Source: Bacillus sp. THAF10 (lineage in GTDB: Bacteria > Bacillota > Bacilli > Bacillales > Bacillaceae_I). From it: 64,000 nucleotides of DNA. How positions within the stretch are numbered: the first letter of the stretch is position 1; each line of letters opens with the position of its first letter. Positions 15,716 through 25,161 of this stretch are shown here, piece after piece. The notes beneath the pieces are model-generated. The model saw only the letters and a program-made list of their open reading frames with translations. It was not told the DNA's origin and ran no database searches. The stretch lies in the NCBI RefSeq assembly GCF_009363695.1, contig NZ_CP045403.1, forward strand, positions 1,096,001-1,160,000. The letters are read 5' to 3'. The position numbers were made by a program, and so were the translations under genes.

Positions 15716-17152
15716 ATGGAGCTTGTCAACATGAATGCAAAATACCCCGGTGGCAAACAGCTTTTTCGACACTTTCACTTGTCTATTCAGCAAAGAGAAA
15801 AGGTGTTAATTATAGGACCTTCCGGGTGTGGGAAATCTACGTTATTACAGATATTATGTGGCCTTATCCCAAATGTGCTGGATGTGCCGTTGCTTGCAGA
15901 AAAGCATGAAGTACCTGACTCATGGGGATATGTTTTTCAGGATCCTGATACTCAGTTTTGTATGCCCTATGTCGATGAAGAGCTGGCCTTTGTATTGGAA
16001 AATTTAGCAGTTCCTAGAGAGAATATGAGAGCGAGAATGATGGATCTTTTAGAAATGGTCGGTCTACAAGGACTGAATCTACGGACAAAAATTCAGGAGC
16101 TCTCCGGTGGAATGAAGCAGCGTCTTGCGATTGCTTCTGTTTTAGCAATGGAGCCAGATGTCTTATTTTTAGATGAACCGACAGCTTTACTCGATCCTGT
16201 AGGAACAATGGAGGTTTGGGATATCCTCAAAAAGGTGTGCAGAGACAAAACCGTTATCATTGTCGAGCATAAAATTGAACAGCTTGAGGGTTTCTCTGAT
16301 AGAGTGATTGTCCTGAATGAGGAAGGCCAAATAATGGCAGATGCCACTCCCGCAGACGTTTTCCAGCAAGAACGTCCACTTTTAAAAAAGTACGGTGTTT
16401 GGTATCCGGGTGCATGGCGAGATTATTTGTCTGAACGAGGAACACCATTAAATAACGATTCATCACCTGAAGTGGTACTCCATGCAACAGACTTTTCTGG
16501 TTTTAGAGGCAGGGAACGAAAAATAACGGTGCCAGAGGTTACTGTTTCAAAAGGCGAATGGATTGCGATTACTGGGGAGAATGGAGCAGGGAAAAGCACC
16601 CTGCTCGAATCCTTCATGAAGCTTTTGAAAACAAGAGGTGATCTGTTGCTAGATGGGAAAAAGGTAAAGGATGTTCCGTCAGATGTGATGACGTTTGTTT
16701 TTCAAAATCCAGAGCATCAATTTGTCACAAAATCAGTGGAAGAGGAGATCGGGTACACCCTGCTTCAGAAAAAATTCTCACAAGAGGACATAAGGTTGCG
16801 GATTGATGAGCTGTTATCGCTGTTTCAGCTGGAGCATGTCAGGAAACAGCATCCATATCAGCTATCAATGGGACAAAAGAGAAGACTGAGTGTCGCAGCG
16901 GCAGTTGTCCATCGTCCCAAAATCCTCTTATTAGATGAACCAACCTTTGGCCAGGACAGCAAAAACACGTTCAGGATGCTTGAATGGCTGGAAAAGCTGA
17001 GACAAGAAGGTGTCGCAATTTTGATGGTAACTCATGACGAACAGATTGTTTCAAGCTTTGCCAATACAGTTTGGTCAATACAGGATGGCAGGCTTGTCGA
17101 AATAATCGAAAATAATAGAAGGAGTAAATCTCATGCAGTTGGAGCTATATAA
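15716..17152 (+). CDS. ykoD: ECF transporter duplicated ATPase YkoD
   Basis: 478 residues hold two ABC ATPase domains in one chain. Domain 1 (~1-230) has IIGPSGCGKSTLL, LSGGMKQRLA and LFLDEPTALLDP. Domain 2 (~250-470) has AITGENGAGKSTLL, LSMGQKRRLS and LLLDEPTFGQD. The signature of domain 2 is modified (LSMGQ). It powers thiamine/HMP uptake with YkoE and YkoC at the inner face of the membrane. ATG 15716 follows AGGTGGCG, 21 bp after ykoE. The 3' end overlaps ykoC by 20 bp. Confidence 0.93.
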   Translation: MELVNMNAKYPGGKQLFRHFHLSIQQREKVLIIGPSGCGKSTLLQILCGLIPNVLDVPLLAEKHEVPDSWGYVFQDPDTQFCMPYVDEELAFVLENLAVPRENMRARMMDLLEMVGLQGLNLRTKIQELSGGMKQRLAIASVLAMEPDVLFLDEPTALLDPVGTMEVWDILKKVCRDKTVIIVEHKIEQLEGFSDRVIVLNEEGQIMADATPADVFQQERPLLKKYGVWYPGAWRDYLSERGTPLNNDSSPEVVLHATDFSGFRGRERKITVPEVTVSKGEWIAITGENGAGKSTLLESFMKLLKTRGDLLLDGKKVKDVPSDVMTFVFQNPEHQFVTKSVEEEIGYTLLQKKFSQEDIRLRIDELLSLFQLEHVRKQHPYQLSMGQKRRLSVAAAVVHRPKILLLDEPTFGQDSKNTFRMLEWLEKLRQEGVAILMVTHDEQIVSSFANTVWSIQDGRLVEIIENNRRSKSHAVGAI

Positions 17153-17915
17153 ACATAAAACCTGGTTACATGATGTAAATCCAAGCTTTAAGCTAGGAAT
17201 GATGGTCATCCTGTTTGTTACATTGCTTTTCATTCACAACCTGAATATCATGATAAACCTTACCCTGCTGCTGTTACTCCTTTATCTCTTTTTAACTGGC
17301 CAAACTTATCGATTAAAGCTCATGATCCTTATTCCATTTTCGTTTATGTTTTTTACTTCAGCCATTTCGATGATTCTGTTTGGAAAAGGAGAAACAACCT
17401 GGTTTCAATATGGTTTGATTCACATCACCGAGGAAAGCTTTTATCGTGGGGTTCACCTTGGATTACGCTCTTTAGCCATTGCTTTTTTTGGCCTGATTTT
17501 TGTTCTTACAACCAAACCTGTGCTCTTATTTTACTCGTTAATGCAGCAGTGGAAGCTCCCGGCTAAATACGCCTATAGCTTTATGGCAGGCTTTCGGCTT
17601 ATCCCGTTAATCGGTTATGAATTTTTGCAGCTTAGAAATGCATGGAAAATTCGGGGTGTAAAAGGTTCGTTGTTAAAAAAAATATACCTTTATAGCATTC
17701 CATTACTCTCGCAAAGCATCAGACGAGCACATCGAATTGCAGTGGCAATGGAGGCAAAAAAATTCAACTCCACTTACAAACGAACCTACTATTATAAAAC
17801 GGGCTATTCCTACTTAGAGCCATTATTTATCTTATTGTTTTTGAGTTTGTATGTGTTTGCTGTTTATCTGGGGATGTTTTACCCATACATACCAGTAACG
17901 GATGTACGGCACTAA
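17133..17915 (+). CDS. ykoC: ECF transporter T component YkoC
   Basis: 260 residues, about five to six membrane spans (two near 22-65, then 70-90, 105-130, C-terminal near 235-255). The long cytoplasmic helical region has AGFRLIPLIGYEFLQLRNAWKIRG and a second Arg-rich coupling helix (RRAHRIAVAMEAKKF), the two coupling motifs typical of CbiQ-type T proteins. It connects YkoD to YkoE. ATG 17133 lies inside the ykoD reading frame after GAAGGAG, implying translational coupling. Last gene of the operon. Confidence 0.93.
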   Translation: MQLELYKHKTWLHDVNPSFKLGMMVILFVTLLFIHNLNIMINLTLLLLLLYLFLTGQTYRLKLMILIPFSFMFFTSAISMILFGKGETTWFQYGLIHITEESFYRGVHLGLRSLAIAFFGLIFVLTTKPVLLFYSLMQQWKLPAKYAYSFMAGFRLIPLIGYEFLQLRNAWKIRGVKGSLLKKIYLYSIPLLSQSIRRAHRIAVAMEAKKFNSTYKRTYYYKTGYSYLEPLFILLFLSLYVFAVYLGMFYPYIPVTDVRH

Positions 17916-17920
17916 TATCA

Positions 17921-18163
17921 TTAGTTCGATAAGAAAAATCTAGTGATTTTATGTGATGATAGTAATGATAGAGGAAGAATAAAAAATATTAATAATATAA
18001 GTCCCAGCAAATCAAAAACACTTTTTACTCCGAACAAAGGCACAATCGTTCTCTCCCAAAGATAAACGAAAATATTGTAATAAATAATAAATGTTATTAC
18101 AGTTATGGCATAAAAAGAGATTTTTTCTTTTAGCACAATTTCACCTGCTTTCTTTTTATCCAT
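17921..18163 (-). CDS. Small two-span membrane protein, unknown
   Basis: 80 residues, basic N-terminus (MDKKKAGEIVLKEK), hydrophobic segments at ~17-35 and ~48-68, polar tail SSHKITRFFLSN. No good ribosome site before ATG 18163. It is convergent with ykoC, 5 bp apart, in the gap between the two thiamine operons. No family is recognised, and chance cannot be excluded. Confidence 0.45.
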   Translation of the reverse strand: MDKKKAGEIVLKEKISFYAITVITFIIYYNIFVYLWERTIVPLFGVKSVFDLLGLILLIFFILPLSLLSSHKITRFFLSN

Positions 18164-18271
18164 TAAATTAAATGTATATCATGATAGTACCATGAATAAA
18201 AGTTTATAAGTTATGATTTTTCTGGATAAGTATTTTATGCTATACTATATTTACAATTACATACTCTGAAA

Positions 18272-18362
18272 CACTAGGGGAGTCAGAAGTGACTGAGATG
18301 GAAAGAGTAATTTCCAGACCCTTTGAACCTGATCTAGTTCATACTAGCGTAGGGAAGTGGCG
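18272..18362 (+). promoter_or_regulatory. TPP riboswitch (THI element) 2
   Basis: AGGGGAGTC, GACTGAGATGG, TGAACCTGATCTAGTTCATACT and AGCGTAGGGAAGTGG appear in the order of the TPP aptamer. A TATACT lies just upstream at 18241. It controls the tenI-thiOSGFDE operon through the terminator at 18401. Confidence 0.97.
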
Positions 18363-18400
18363 AAACTCTATTCATTTAAAGAATTATGATGTAGATATAT

Positions 18401-18432
18401 AACCACCCTTTACGCTAAAGGGTGGTTTTTTG
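18401..18432 (+). terminator. Expression-platform terminator of TPP riboswitch 2
   Basis: AACCACCCTTTA-CGC-TAAAGGGTGGTT followed by T6, between the aptamer and tenI. Confidence 0.93.
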
Positions 18433-18461
18433 TTGTTTTGAATAAAAAAAGGTGGGAAATC

Positions 18462-19067
18462 ATGCAGTTACATGTCATCACAGATGGAAAGAGAACAATA
18501 GAAGAGCTAACTGAAAAGCTTTTCCTCATTCACGAGCAGGTAAATTTTATCCATATTCGTGAAAAGCACCGCCCTGCTAGAGAGCTAATTCAGCTCGTGA
18601 GCAATCTGATTGATGCTGGTGTGCCTCCTAAGAAGATATTGCTTAATGACCGAGTAGATGTTGCAGTGGTCATGGAACTAGGTGGCGTACAGCTTGCCTA
18701 TCATAGCTTGCCAGTATCAGAGGTTCGTAGATGCTTTCCTCAACTAAAGGTCGGAAGCTCCGTGCATAGTTTGGAAGAAGCGGTGCGTGCAGAAAGGGAT
18801 GGAGCAGACTTTGTGGTCTATGGGCATGTTTATGAGACCGCCTCTAAGCTTGGGAAAAAGCCAAAAGCCCTTCATGAGTTAAGAGAGATATCAAAACTCT
18901 TACATATTCCTGTCATTGCTATCGGTGGGATCACACCTAAAAGAACTCCCGAAGTATTACTTGCAGGAGCAGAAGGAATTGCGGTGATGTCAGGAATTTG
19001 GGATGAAGCAGACTGTGTGAGAGCAGTGCAAGATTATCACCTCAATGGTAAGGAGGAGATGGCTTGA
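18462..19067 (+). CDS. tenI: Thiazole tautomerase TenI
   Basis: The 201-residue TIM-barrel ThiE/TenI protein has FIHIREKHRPARELIQ, LLNDRVDVA, GVQLAYHSLP, HSLEEAVRAERDGADFVVYGHV and IAIGGITP. It lacks part of the ThiE HMP-diphosphate site, as expected for TenI, which aromatises the thiazole tautomer made by ThiG. The real ThiE is the last gene of the operon. ATG 18462 follows AAGGTGGG; an upstream TTG at 18438 sits in the terminator tail. The stop overlaps the thiO start. Confidence 0.92.
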   Translation: MQLHVITDGKRTIEELTEKLFLIHEQVNFIHIREKHRPARELIQLVSNLIDAGVPPKKILLNDRVDVAVVMELGGVQLAYHSLPVSEVRRCFPQLKVGSSVHSLEEAVRAERDGADFVVYGHVYETASKLGKKPKALHELREISKLLHIPVIAIGGITPKRTPEVLLAGAEGIAVMSGIWDEADCVRAVQDYHLNGKEEMA

Positions 19068-20185
19068 AAACGTATGATGTGATTATTGTTGGTGGTGGTG
19101 TCATCGGATGCTCGGCAGCATATTTTTTGAGTAGGAAAGGATATAAGGTGCTACTGCTGGAAAAGGGGAAAGTTGGCGATAAAGCTTCTAAGGCAGCTGC
19201 TGGGATGCTTGGAGCCCAGGTGGAAGTAACCGAGGAAGGTCCACTATTTGAGATGGCAAAGGAAAGCAGAGCGATGTTCCCATCTCTGCAATATGAACTG
19301 AAGGAGCATTCTGGAATAGATTTTGAGCTTGTACAAAGAGGAATGCTAAAGCTTGCCATGAACGAAGAAGAAGCGGAGAAGATCAAAAACATCGTGAAAT
19401 TTCAGCAAAAGCTTGGGGAAAGAGCAGAATGGCTGACGATGGAGCAGGTTCAAGCACGTGAAAACCATCTTAGTAACTCCTTTGTGGGAGGCATGGATAT
19501 TCCTTCTGATGGCCATGTGAATCCTGTTAAACTTACACATGCTTTTCTACAAGCTTCAAAAGTCTTCGGCGCAGAAATAATGGAGTATGTCGAGGTAATC
19601 AGTATTTTAAAGCAGGGCGAAAGAGTTGTTGGTCTGTCTACTAGTGTAGGAGATTTTTACGGTGACAGTGTAGTCGTCGCAGCAGGAGCGTGGAGTAAAC
19701 AGCTAATAAGAGAATATGAGACTCCTATAGATGCCTACCCGGTAAAAGGGGAGTGCTTTTCTGTGGTCACGAATGAACCGCTTCTTGAGAGTACGATTTT
19801 TTCTGAACAGTGCTACCTTGTTCCTAAGAGCGGAAATCGACTGATTGTTGGGGCTACAATGCTTCCCAACACGTTTTCTGAACATGTAACGCTTGGAGGG
19901 ATATCAACTTTGATGAAGGAAGCGATAAATATACTTCCAAAAATCAAACAGGCAACTTTTGAAAAAGCATGGTCGGGAATTCGTCCGCAAACAGGGGATG
20001 GACTTCCCTATTTAGGGAAACATCCAGAAACTAAAAATCTAATTATTGCATCAGGTCACTATCGTAATGGCATTTTACTAGCACCCTTAACAGGGAAACT
20101 AGTAACCAGCATGATCTCCGGAGATTCATTGCCTAACTATATTGATGCTTTTTCCCTTGATAGAACACTAGAAAAGGACAGGTGA
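19064..20185 (+). CDS. thiO: Glycine oxidase ThiO
   Basis: 373 residues. The FAD-binding GxGxxG near the N-terminus (IIVGGGVIGCSAAYFL) and DAO-family C-terminal signatures (IRPQTGDGLPYLG, ASGHYRNGILLAPLTG) identify glycine oxidase, which makes dehydroglycine for thiazole synthesis in aerobic Bacillus. TTG start at 19064 after AAGGAGGAGATGGC, overlapping tenI by 4 bp. It is followed by thiS and thiG, its pathway partners. Confidence 0.94.
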   Translation: MKTYDVIIVGGGVIGCSAAYFLSRKGYKVLLLEKGKVGDKASKAAAGMLGAQVEVTEEGPLFEMAKESRAMFPSLQYELKEHSGIDFELVQRGMLKLAMNEEEAEKIKNIVKFQQKLGERAEWLTMEQVQARENHLSNSFVGGMDIPSDGHVNPVKLTHAFLQASKVFGAEIMEYVEVISILKQGERVVGLSTSVGDFYGDSVVVAAGAWSKQLIREYETPIDAYPVKGECFSVVTNEPLLESTIFSEQCYLVPKSGNRLIVGATMLPNTFSEHVTLGGISTLMKEAINILPKIKQATFEKAWSGIRPQTGDGLPYLGKHPETKNLIIASGHYRNGILLAPLTGKLVTSMISGDSLPNYIDAFSLDRTLEKDR

Positions 20186-20191
20186 CAAACG

Positions 20192-20395
20192 ATGAAGTTA
20201 GTAATTAATGGTGACGTTATGGAAGTGCCAGATTCTATACAAAGCGTTTTCGAGCTACTACAGCATTTTCAGCTTGATCAAAAAGTTGTGATTGTGGAAA
20301 AGAACAAGGATATTTTAGAGAAAGATCAGCATGTAAAAGAAAGTGTAACAGATGGCGATCAACTTGAATTCGTACATTTTGTAGGAGGCGGTTAA
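20192..20395 (+). CDS. thiS: Sulfur carrier protein ThiS
   Basis: The 67-residue ubiquitin-like protein has the terminal Gly-Gly(-Gly) after VHFVG, needed for adenylation by ThiF and thiocarboxylate formation. [11 protein letters not shown] in mid-protein matches the family. It lies 6 bp after thiO and 1 bp before thiG. Confidence 0.95.
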   Translation: MKLVINGDVMEVPDSIQSVFELLQHFQLDQKVVIVEKNKDILEKDQHVKESVTDGDQLEFVHFVGGG

Positions 20396-20396
20396 T

Positions 20397-21164
20397 ATGT
20401 TGAAAATTGGTTCGTATTCCTTTAACTCAAGACTTTTATTAGGAACAGGAAAGTATCCGGATTTTGATATACAAAAGCAGGCAGTAGATGTGTCTGAAAC
20501 AGATATTCTTACTTTCGCAGTAAGACGGATGAATATTTTTGAAGCAAGCCAGCCGAACTTCTTAGAAAAACTTGATTTGGATCGCTATACACTCCTTCCG
20601 AACACAGCAGGTGCGAAAACGGCAGAAGAGGCTGTTCGGATTGCCAAGCTAGCGAAAGCATCCGGTCTATGTGACATGATTAAAGTCGAAGTAATCGGTT
20701 GCTGGAAAACGCTGCTTCCAGATCCAGTTGAGACTTTAAAAGCAACAGAAGAGCTGCTAAAGGAAGGCTTCACGGTTTTACCATATACGTCAGATGATGT
20801 AGTGCTTGCAAGAAAGTTAGAGGAGTTGGGATCTCATGCCATTATGCCTGGAGCGTCTCCAATTGGCTCTGGCCAAGGAATCATCAATGAACTGAACCTT
20901 AGCTTCATTATCGAACAAGCAAAGGTGCCAGTTATTGTGGACGCTGGTATTGGTTCTCCAGCTGATGCTGCCAAGGCGATGGAGCTAGGAGCAGATGGCG
21001 TACTTTTAAATACAGCTGTTTCCGCAGCAAAAGATCCAGTCAAAATGGCTCAAGCAATGAAGCTTGCTATTGAAGCCGGACGCCTTGGTTTTGAGGCAGG
21101 AAGAATGGAGAAAAAACGCTATGCCACTGCAAGCAGTCCAACAGAGGGAATGAGTGTTGGGTAA
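20397..21164 (+). CDS. thiG: Thiazole synthase ThiG
   Basis: The 255-residue TIM barrel has [37 protein letters not shown] (the Lys that forms the imine with deoxyxylulose phosphate), [27 protein letters not shown] and [14 protein letters not shown]. It condenses DXP, dehydroglycine and ThiS thiocarboxylate. ATG 20397 follows the GGAGGCGG that ends thiS, and its stop overlaps the thiF start. Confidence 0.96.
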   Translation: MLKIGSYSFNSRLLLGTGKYPDFDIQKQAVDVSETDILTFAVRRMNIFEASQPNFLEKLDLDRYTLLPNTAGAKTAEEAVRIAKLAKASGLCDMIKVEVIGCWKTLLPDPVETLKATEELLKEGFTVLPYTSDDVVLARKLEELGSHAIMPGASPIGSGQGIINELNLSFIIEQAKVPVIVDAGIGSPADAAKAMELGADGVLLNTAVSAAKDPVKMAQAMKLAIEAGRLGFEAGRMEKKRYATASSPTEGMSVG

Positions 21165-22189
21165 TGGACAGATATTCGCGTCAAACCTTATTTGACCCGA
21201 TTGGACTAGCTGGACAAGAGCGCCTCATCCAAAAACATGTCCTTCTAATCGGTGCTGGTGCGCTAGGTACTGGCAATGCGGAAGTTCTCGTACGAGCAGG
21301 TGTGGGGAAACTCACGATTGTCGACCGTGATTATGTAGAATGGAGCAATTTACAGCGTCAGCAGCTTTATACAGAACAAGATGCAAGAAAGAGGCTACCT
21401 AAAGCGGTGTCAGCGAAAGAGCGGCTGAAAGAGGTAAATTCAGAGGTGGAGCTAGTAGCACATATTATGGATGTTACTGCTGAAGATCTCGAGGTAATCA
21501 TAAAAGGGGAGCGTGTCGATTTAATCGTGGATGCTACCGATAATTTTGACATTCGCATGATGATTAATGATGTTTCCCAAAAATACAGAATCCCTTGGAT
21601 TTATGGAGCGTGTGTGGGGAGCTACGGTATTTCATACACAATTCTGCCAGGAGAAACTCCTTGCTTAAATTGCTTGTTACAAAAGGTGCCTCTTGGCGGT
21701 GCTACCTGTGACACGGTAGGAATTATTGCTCCTGCTGTTGGCATGGTGGTTGCCCATCAAACAGCAGAAGCGTTAAAAATACTTTCAGGAAACCATGCTG
21801 CGTGTAACCGTAAGCTCGTATCCTTTGATTTATGGAAAAACCAACATGTTTCCTTGAATGTGGATAAGCTGAAAAATGCAACATGCGACAGCTGTGGAAG
21901 CTCCCGTAGTTACCCGTACCTCTCGTATGAAAATCAAACCAAAACAGCGGTTTTATGTGGCCGGGATTCTGTGCAAATACGTCCATCAGATACAAGCGAA
22001 AGCAGAAATCTCATAGAGGTAAAAGCAGCTCTAACCGCACAGGGAATAAAGGTAGATGCCAATCCATATCTCCTATCCTTTCAAGTGGATGAGCATAGAA
22101 TGGTAGCTTTTAAGGATGGAAGAGTACTAGTGCATGGAACAAAAGATATATCACGAGCAAAAACAATGTATCACCGATATTTTGGATAA
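21164..22189 (+). CDS. thiF: ThiS adenylyltransferase ThiF (MoeB/E1-like)
   Basis: 341 residues. The nucleotide-binding motif LLIGAGALGTGNAEVL, the catalytic RQQLY region, IVDATDNFDIR, and zinc Cys pairs CLNC (~170) and CDSC (~245) define the E1-like superfamily. It activates the ThiS C-terminus with ATP. A C-terminal extension (~250-341) follows the second Cys pair and has no rhodanese active-site loop. Position between thiG and thiD fixes the ThiF call over MoeB. Start overlaps the thiG stop (TAATGG). Confidence 0.93.
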   Translation: MDRYSRQTLFDPIGLAGQERLIQKHVLLIGAGALGTGNAEVLVRAGVGKLTIVDRDYVEWSNLQRQQLYTEQDARKRLPKAVSAKERLKEVNSEVELVAHIMDVTAEDLEVIIKGERVDLIVDATDNFDIRMMINDVSQKYRIPWIYGACVGSYGISYTILPGETPCLNCLLQKVPLGGATCDTVGIIAPAVGMVVAHQTAEALKILSGNHAACNRKLVSFDLWKNQHVSLNVDKLKNATCDSCGSSRSYPYLSYENQTKTAVLCGRDSVQIRPSDTSESRNLIEVKAALTAQGIKVDANPYLLSFQVDEHRMVAFKDGRVLVHGTKDISRAKTMYHRYFG

Positions 22190-22204
22190 GGGACGGAGAA
22201 GTTT

Positions 22205-23008
22205 ATGATACCAAAAGTTTTAACCATAGCTGGCTCAGATAGTGGTGGCGGAGCGGGCATACAGGCGGATATAAAAACTTTCCAGGAGCTTGATGTTTAC
22301 GGAATGTCCGCCATTACCGCCTTAACTGCTCAAAACACGCTCGGAGTACAAAGCGTTTATCCCATTCCACTAGATATGATTTTAGAGCAGCTACAATCCA
22401 TTCAAGATGACTTACCACCTGACGCTGTAAAAACAGGAATGCTCTTTAGCAATATCATTATTGATGCAGTGTCAAAGAAGATAAAGGATTATGGGTGGGG
22501 TAACCTTGTTGTGGATCCTGTGATGATTGCAAAAGGTGGCGCCAGACTGTTACAGGAGGAAGCCATTCGGGCAATCCGTGAGAAACTCTTGCCATTAGCT
22601 ACGATTACAACACCAAATATTCCCGAAGCAGAAGTGCTAACAGAAATGAATCTAGATACACTAGAGCGTAGAAAAGGAGCGGCAAAACTCCTTTGTAAGC
22701 TCGGCTCTGATCATGTTGTAATTAAGGGAGGACATGGAAACGGAGAGACGCTTATTGATTTGTTCTACGATGGAATCGCCTTCACAGAGCTAACAAGCAG
22801 TCGAATCGATACTCGTCATACCCATGGAACGGGATGCACGTTTGCAGCTGCTATTGCATCTGGACTTGCAAAAGGTCAACAAGTGGATACAGCTGTAAAA
22901 AACGCGAAGGCTTTTATCCAATGTGCCATTGAAATGGAACTGGGAATTGGCAGTGGTCATGGTCCCACCAACCATTGGGCTTACAAAAGGGCAAGTGTGA
23001 GAGCATGA
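22205..23008 (+). CDS. thiD: HMP kinase / HMP-phosphate kinase ThiD
   Basis: The 267-residue ribokinase-fold protein has AGSDSGGGAGIQADIKTF at the N-terminus, VDPVMIAKGG in the middle, VIKGGHG, and TRHTHGTGCTFAAAIASGL with the catalytic GTGC anion hole. It phosphorylates HMP twice to HMP-PP, the substrate of ThiE, and also receives HMP from TenA and YkoEDC salvage. Start 15 bp after thiF behind GGGACGGAG. The stop overlaps thiE by 4 bp. Confidence 0.96.
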   Translation: MIPKVLTIAGSDSGGGAGIQADIKTFQELDVYGMSAITALTAQNTLGVQSVYPIPLDMILEQLQSIQDDLPPDAVKTGMLFSNIIIDAVSKKIKDYGWGNLVVDPVMIAKGGARLLQEEAIRAIREKLLPLATITTPNIPEAEVLTEMNLDTLERRKGAAKLLCKLGSDHVVIKGGHGNGETLIDLFYDGIAFTELTSSRIDTRHTHGTGCTFAAAIASGLAKGQQVDTAVKNAKAFIQCAIEMELGIGSGHGPTNHWAYKRASVRA

Positions 23009-23652
23009 GCAGGGAGCAATTAAGCATTTATTTTGTCATGGGGTCAGTGAATTGCCAAGGAAAAGATCCTCGTTACGTGTTACAGGAGGCAATCGAGGGC
23101 GGAATCACTTTTTTTCAGTTCAGGGAAAAAGGAGAGGGTGCTCTAAATGGTGCAGACAAGCTTGCGTTAGCAAAGGACTTACGAGATCTATGCCGAAAGC
23201 ACCATATACCTTTTATCGTCAATGATGATGTTGACCTTGCTTTAGCCGTAAATGCAGATGGTGTCCATATTGGACAGGAAGATGAAGAATTTTCTAAGGT
23301 ATCAGAAATACTGCCAGAGGATATGCTTATAGGTGTATCTTGTCATACGTTGGAAGAAGCAGCAAAAGCAGTTGCTGATGGGGCAGATTATATTGGGGTA
23401 GGTCCCATGTTTTACACATCTACTAAAAAAGATATTCGTGAGATAAAAGGCCCATCAGTAATTCGAAGCATAAGAAAGGCTGGTTACACCATCCCAATTG
23501 TGGGCATAGGCGGCATCACCCCTAGTAATGCTAAAGAAGTTCTGGAGCATGGAGCAGATGGGATTGCTGTTATTTCTGCTATTTCTCATGCAGTATCGCC
23601 CTTTGAAGCAACTTTGAATCTGAAAGAGATTTATAAATTTGTAAAAAAATAG
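23005..23652 (+). CDS. thiE: Thiamine phosphate synthase ThiE
   Basis: The 215-residue TIM barrel has FFQFREKGEG, FIVNDDVDLAL, DGVHIGQED, GVSCHTLEEA, YIGVGPMFYTSTKKD and VGIGGITPSNA, a complete ThiE active site, unlike TenI upstream. It joins HMP-PP and thiazole phosphate to thiamine phosphate. ATG 23005 overlaps the thiD stop (ATGA). Last gene of the second thiamine operon. Confidence 0.96.
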   Translation: MSREQLSIYFVMGSVNCQGKDPRYVLQEAIEGGITFFQFREKGEGALNGADKLALAKDLRDLCRKHHIPFIVNDDVDLALAVNADGVHIGQEDEEFSKVSEILPEDMLIGVSCHTLEEAAKAVADGADYIGVGPMFYTSTKKDIREIKGPSVIRSIRKAGYTIPIVGIGGITPSNAKEVLEHGADGIAVISAISHAVSPFEATLNLKEIYKFVKK

Positions 23653-23717
23653 TTCACCATTTCTAAAAATCAATGATATAATAAAAAGACCATTTGCTTT
23701 ATAACATGTTTGCATTT

Positions 23718-23757
23718 CCCCCCACCCCTCTTAAAGGAGGAGTGGGGTATTTTTTTA
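23718..23757 (+). terminator. Terminator of the thi operon
   Basis: CCCCACCCCTC-TTAAA-GGAGGAGTGGGG then TATTTTTTT. It reaches the end of the convergent hmp gene. Confidence 0.88.
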
Positions 23758-24972
23758 CAATTGAATTTCTTCTTTTTTTAGTTCAATCGCTGGTCCGAAA
23801 AATTCGTAGTGGATGTTTTCCGCGCTTACACCTAAATCTTCAAGGTTGAAAATGATAGCTTTCATGAATGGAACAGGCCCACAAATGTAAAATTGACCGT
23901 TCACATCTATCTTCATCTCTTCTAACATCTGTTTTGTTACATACCCCTCAAAATGATAGAGTTCCTTGAGTTTATCTTCTGCTGTAGGTTTTTCAAAAAT
24001 AAAGTGTGCTTTTCCGTTTTCGAGTGTTGCCATCACTTCTTCTACTTCCTTCTTAAATGCATGAGACTCACCATTTTTTGTTGCATGGATAAACGTAGTT
24101 TCGCGTTTTGTTTGGTGAACAGGAAGACTTTTCAACATACATAGAAGTGGAGTGATACCGACTCCTCCACTTAAGAGGTACAAGGGTGATTGTTGGTCGG
24201 TTTGAAGAGTGAATTCTCCAGCGGGTGCTGTTACCTCCAAAGTCGTTCCCACCTCAACGGAATCGTGTAAATAATTTGAAATAATTCCATGTGGCCGGTC
24301 TTCCTCAGCTTCACGTTTGACAGAAATTCTAAAGTATTCCTGATTAGGTACATCTGATAAGCTGTATTGGCGATTAAACAGATTATCTGTTCCAGGTATG
24401 TTAAGCCTAATGGTAATGTATTGTCCTGGAAGGAAGGATGGTAGCTTTTGTCCATCTATAGGTTTTAAGTAAAAAGATGAAATGTCGCGGCTTTCTTTGA
24501 CTTTTTTCACTACTTTAAACGCTTTAAAATCTGTCCAATCACATGCCTCATACATTTCTTTCTCCACGGAAATGAAAACATCTGCAATTACCTGATAGGC
24601 TTCTTTCCAAGCTGCTAAAATTTCATCCGTGGCATCTTTCCCAAGCACAGCTTTAATGGATTCTATCAGATACTTTCCTACTATAGGGTAGTGCTCAGGT
24701 TTAACGACTAAACTTCTATGTTTATGGGCAATTTTTTTTACTGCCGGAAGTAGGACCTCCAGCTGATCAATGTAAGTAGCTGCAGCGTAAACAGTGTTTG
24801 CAAGGGCTGTTTGTTGTCTGCCTTTCTTTTGATTGGCATGATTAAAAATGTTTAACAGTTCAGGGTGATTAGTAAATAAAGATTGGTAAAAATGAGTGGT
24901 TATTTCTTCTCCTTTTACAGCGAGTACAGGTGCCGTTGCTTTTACTATTGAAATGGTCTTCGAACTTAACAT
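23755..24972 (-). CDS. hmp: Flavohaemoglobin, nitric oxide dioxygenase
   Basis: 405 residues. A globin domain (~1-140, proximal-His region KHRSLVVKPEHYPIVG near 85-100) is followed by a ferredoxin-reductase FAD domain (GQYITIRL, RQYSLSD) and an NAD(P)H domain (LLSGGVGITPLLCML, YICGPVPFMKA). It turns NO into nitrate in the cytoplasm. GAGGAGGAAATTCTC precedes ATG 24972. An almost perfect NsrR-type palindrome lies 22 bp upstream of the start. Confidence 0.95.
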   Translation of the reverse strand: MLSSKTISIVKATAPVLAVKGEEITTHFYQSLFTNHPELLNIFNHANQKKGRQQTALANTVYAAATYIDQLEVLLPAVKKIAHKHRSLVVKPEHYPIVGKYLIESIKAVLGKDATDEILAAWKEAYQVIADVFISVEKEMYEACDWTDFKAFKVVKKVKESRDISSFYLKPIDGQKLPSFLPGQYITIRLNIPGTDNLFNRQYSLSDVPNQEYFRISVKREAEEDRPHGIISNYLHDSVEVGTTLEVTAPAGEFTLQTDQQSPLYLLSGGVGITPLLCMLKSLPVHQTKRETTFIHATKNGESHAFKKEVEEVMATLENGKAHFIFEKPTAEDKLKELYHFEGYVTKQMLEEMKIDVNGQFYICGPVPFMKAIIFNLEDLGVSAENIHYEFFGPAIELKKEEIQL

Positions 24973-24994
24973 GAGAATTTCCTCCTCTGGTTAA

Positions 24995-25017
24995 AACATG
25001 TATTTTGAATACATCTT
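24995..25017 (-). promoter_or_regulatory. NsrR-like operator of hmp
   Basis: AACATGTATT-TTG-AATACATCTT: arms of 10 bp with a single mismatch. It closely resembles the NsrR consensus (AAGATGyATTT palindrome) found upstream of hmp genes. It would overlap the transcription start region or early leader of hmp. Confidence 0.65.
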
Positions 25018-25161
25018 TATTGTATAAGAAAAAGAATGTAAAGATATATATATAATACTTCTTTAACAAATCTGCCATAAGATTTTGACAAATTTGTGAT
25101 TTTCTAAAAAAGAGGAATATAATTATTTTCGAAACAATCTTAAAATTAGGCAAAATGGAGA

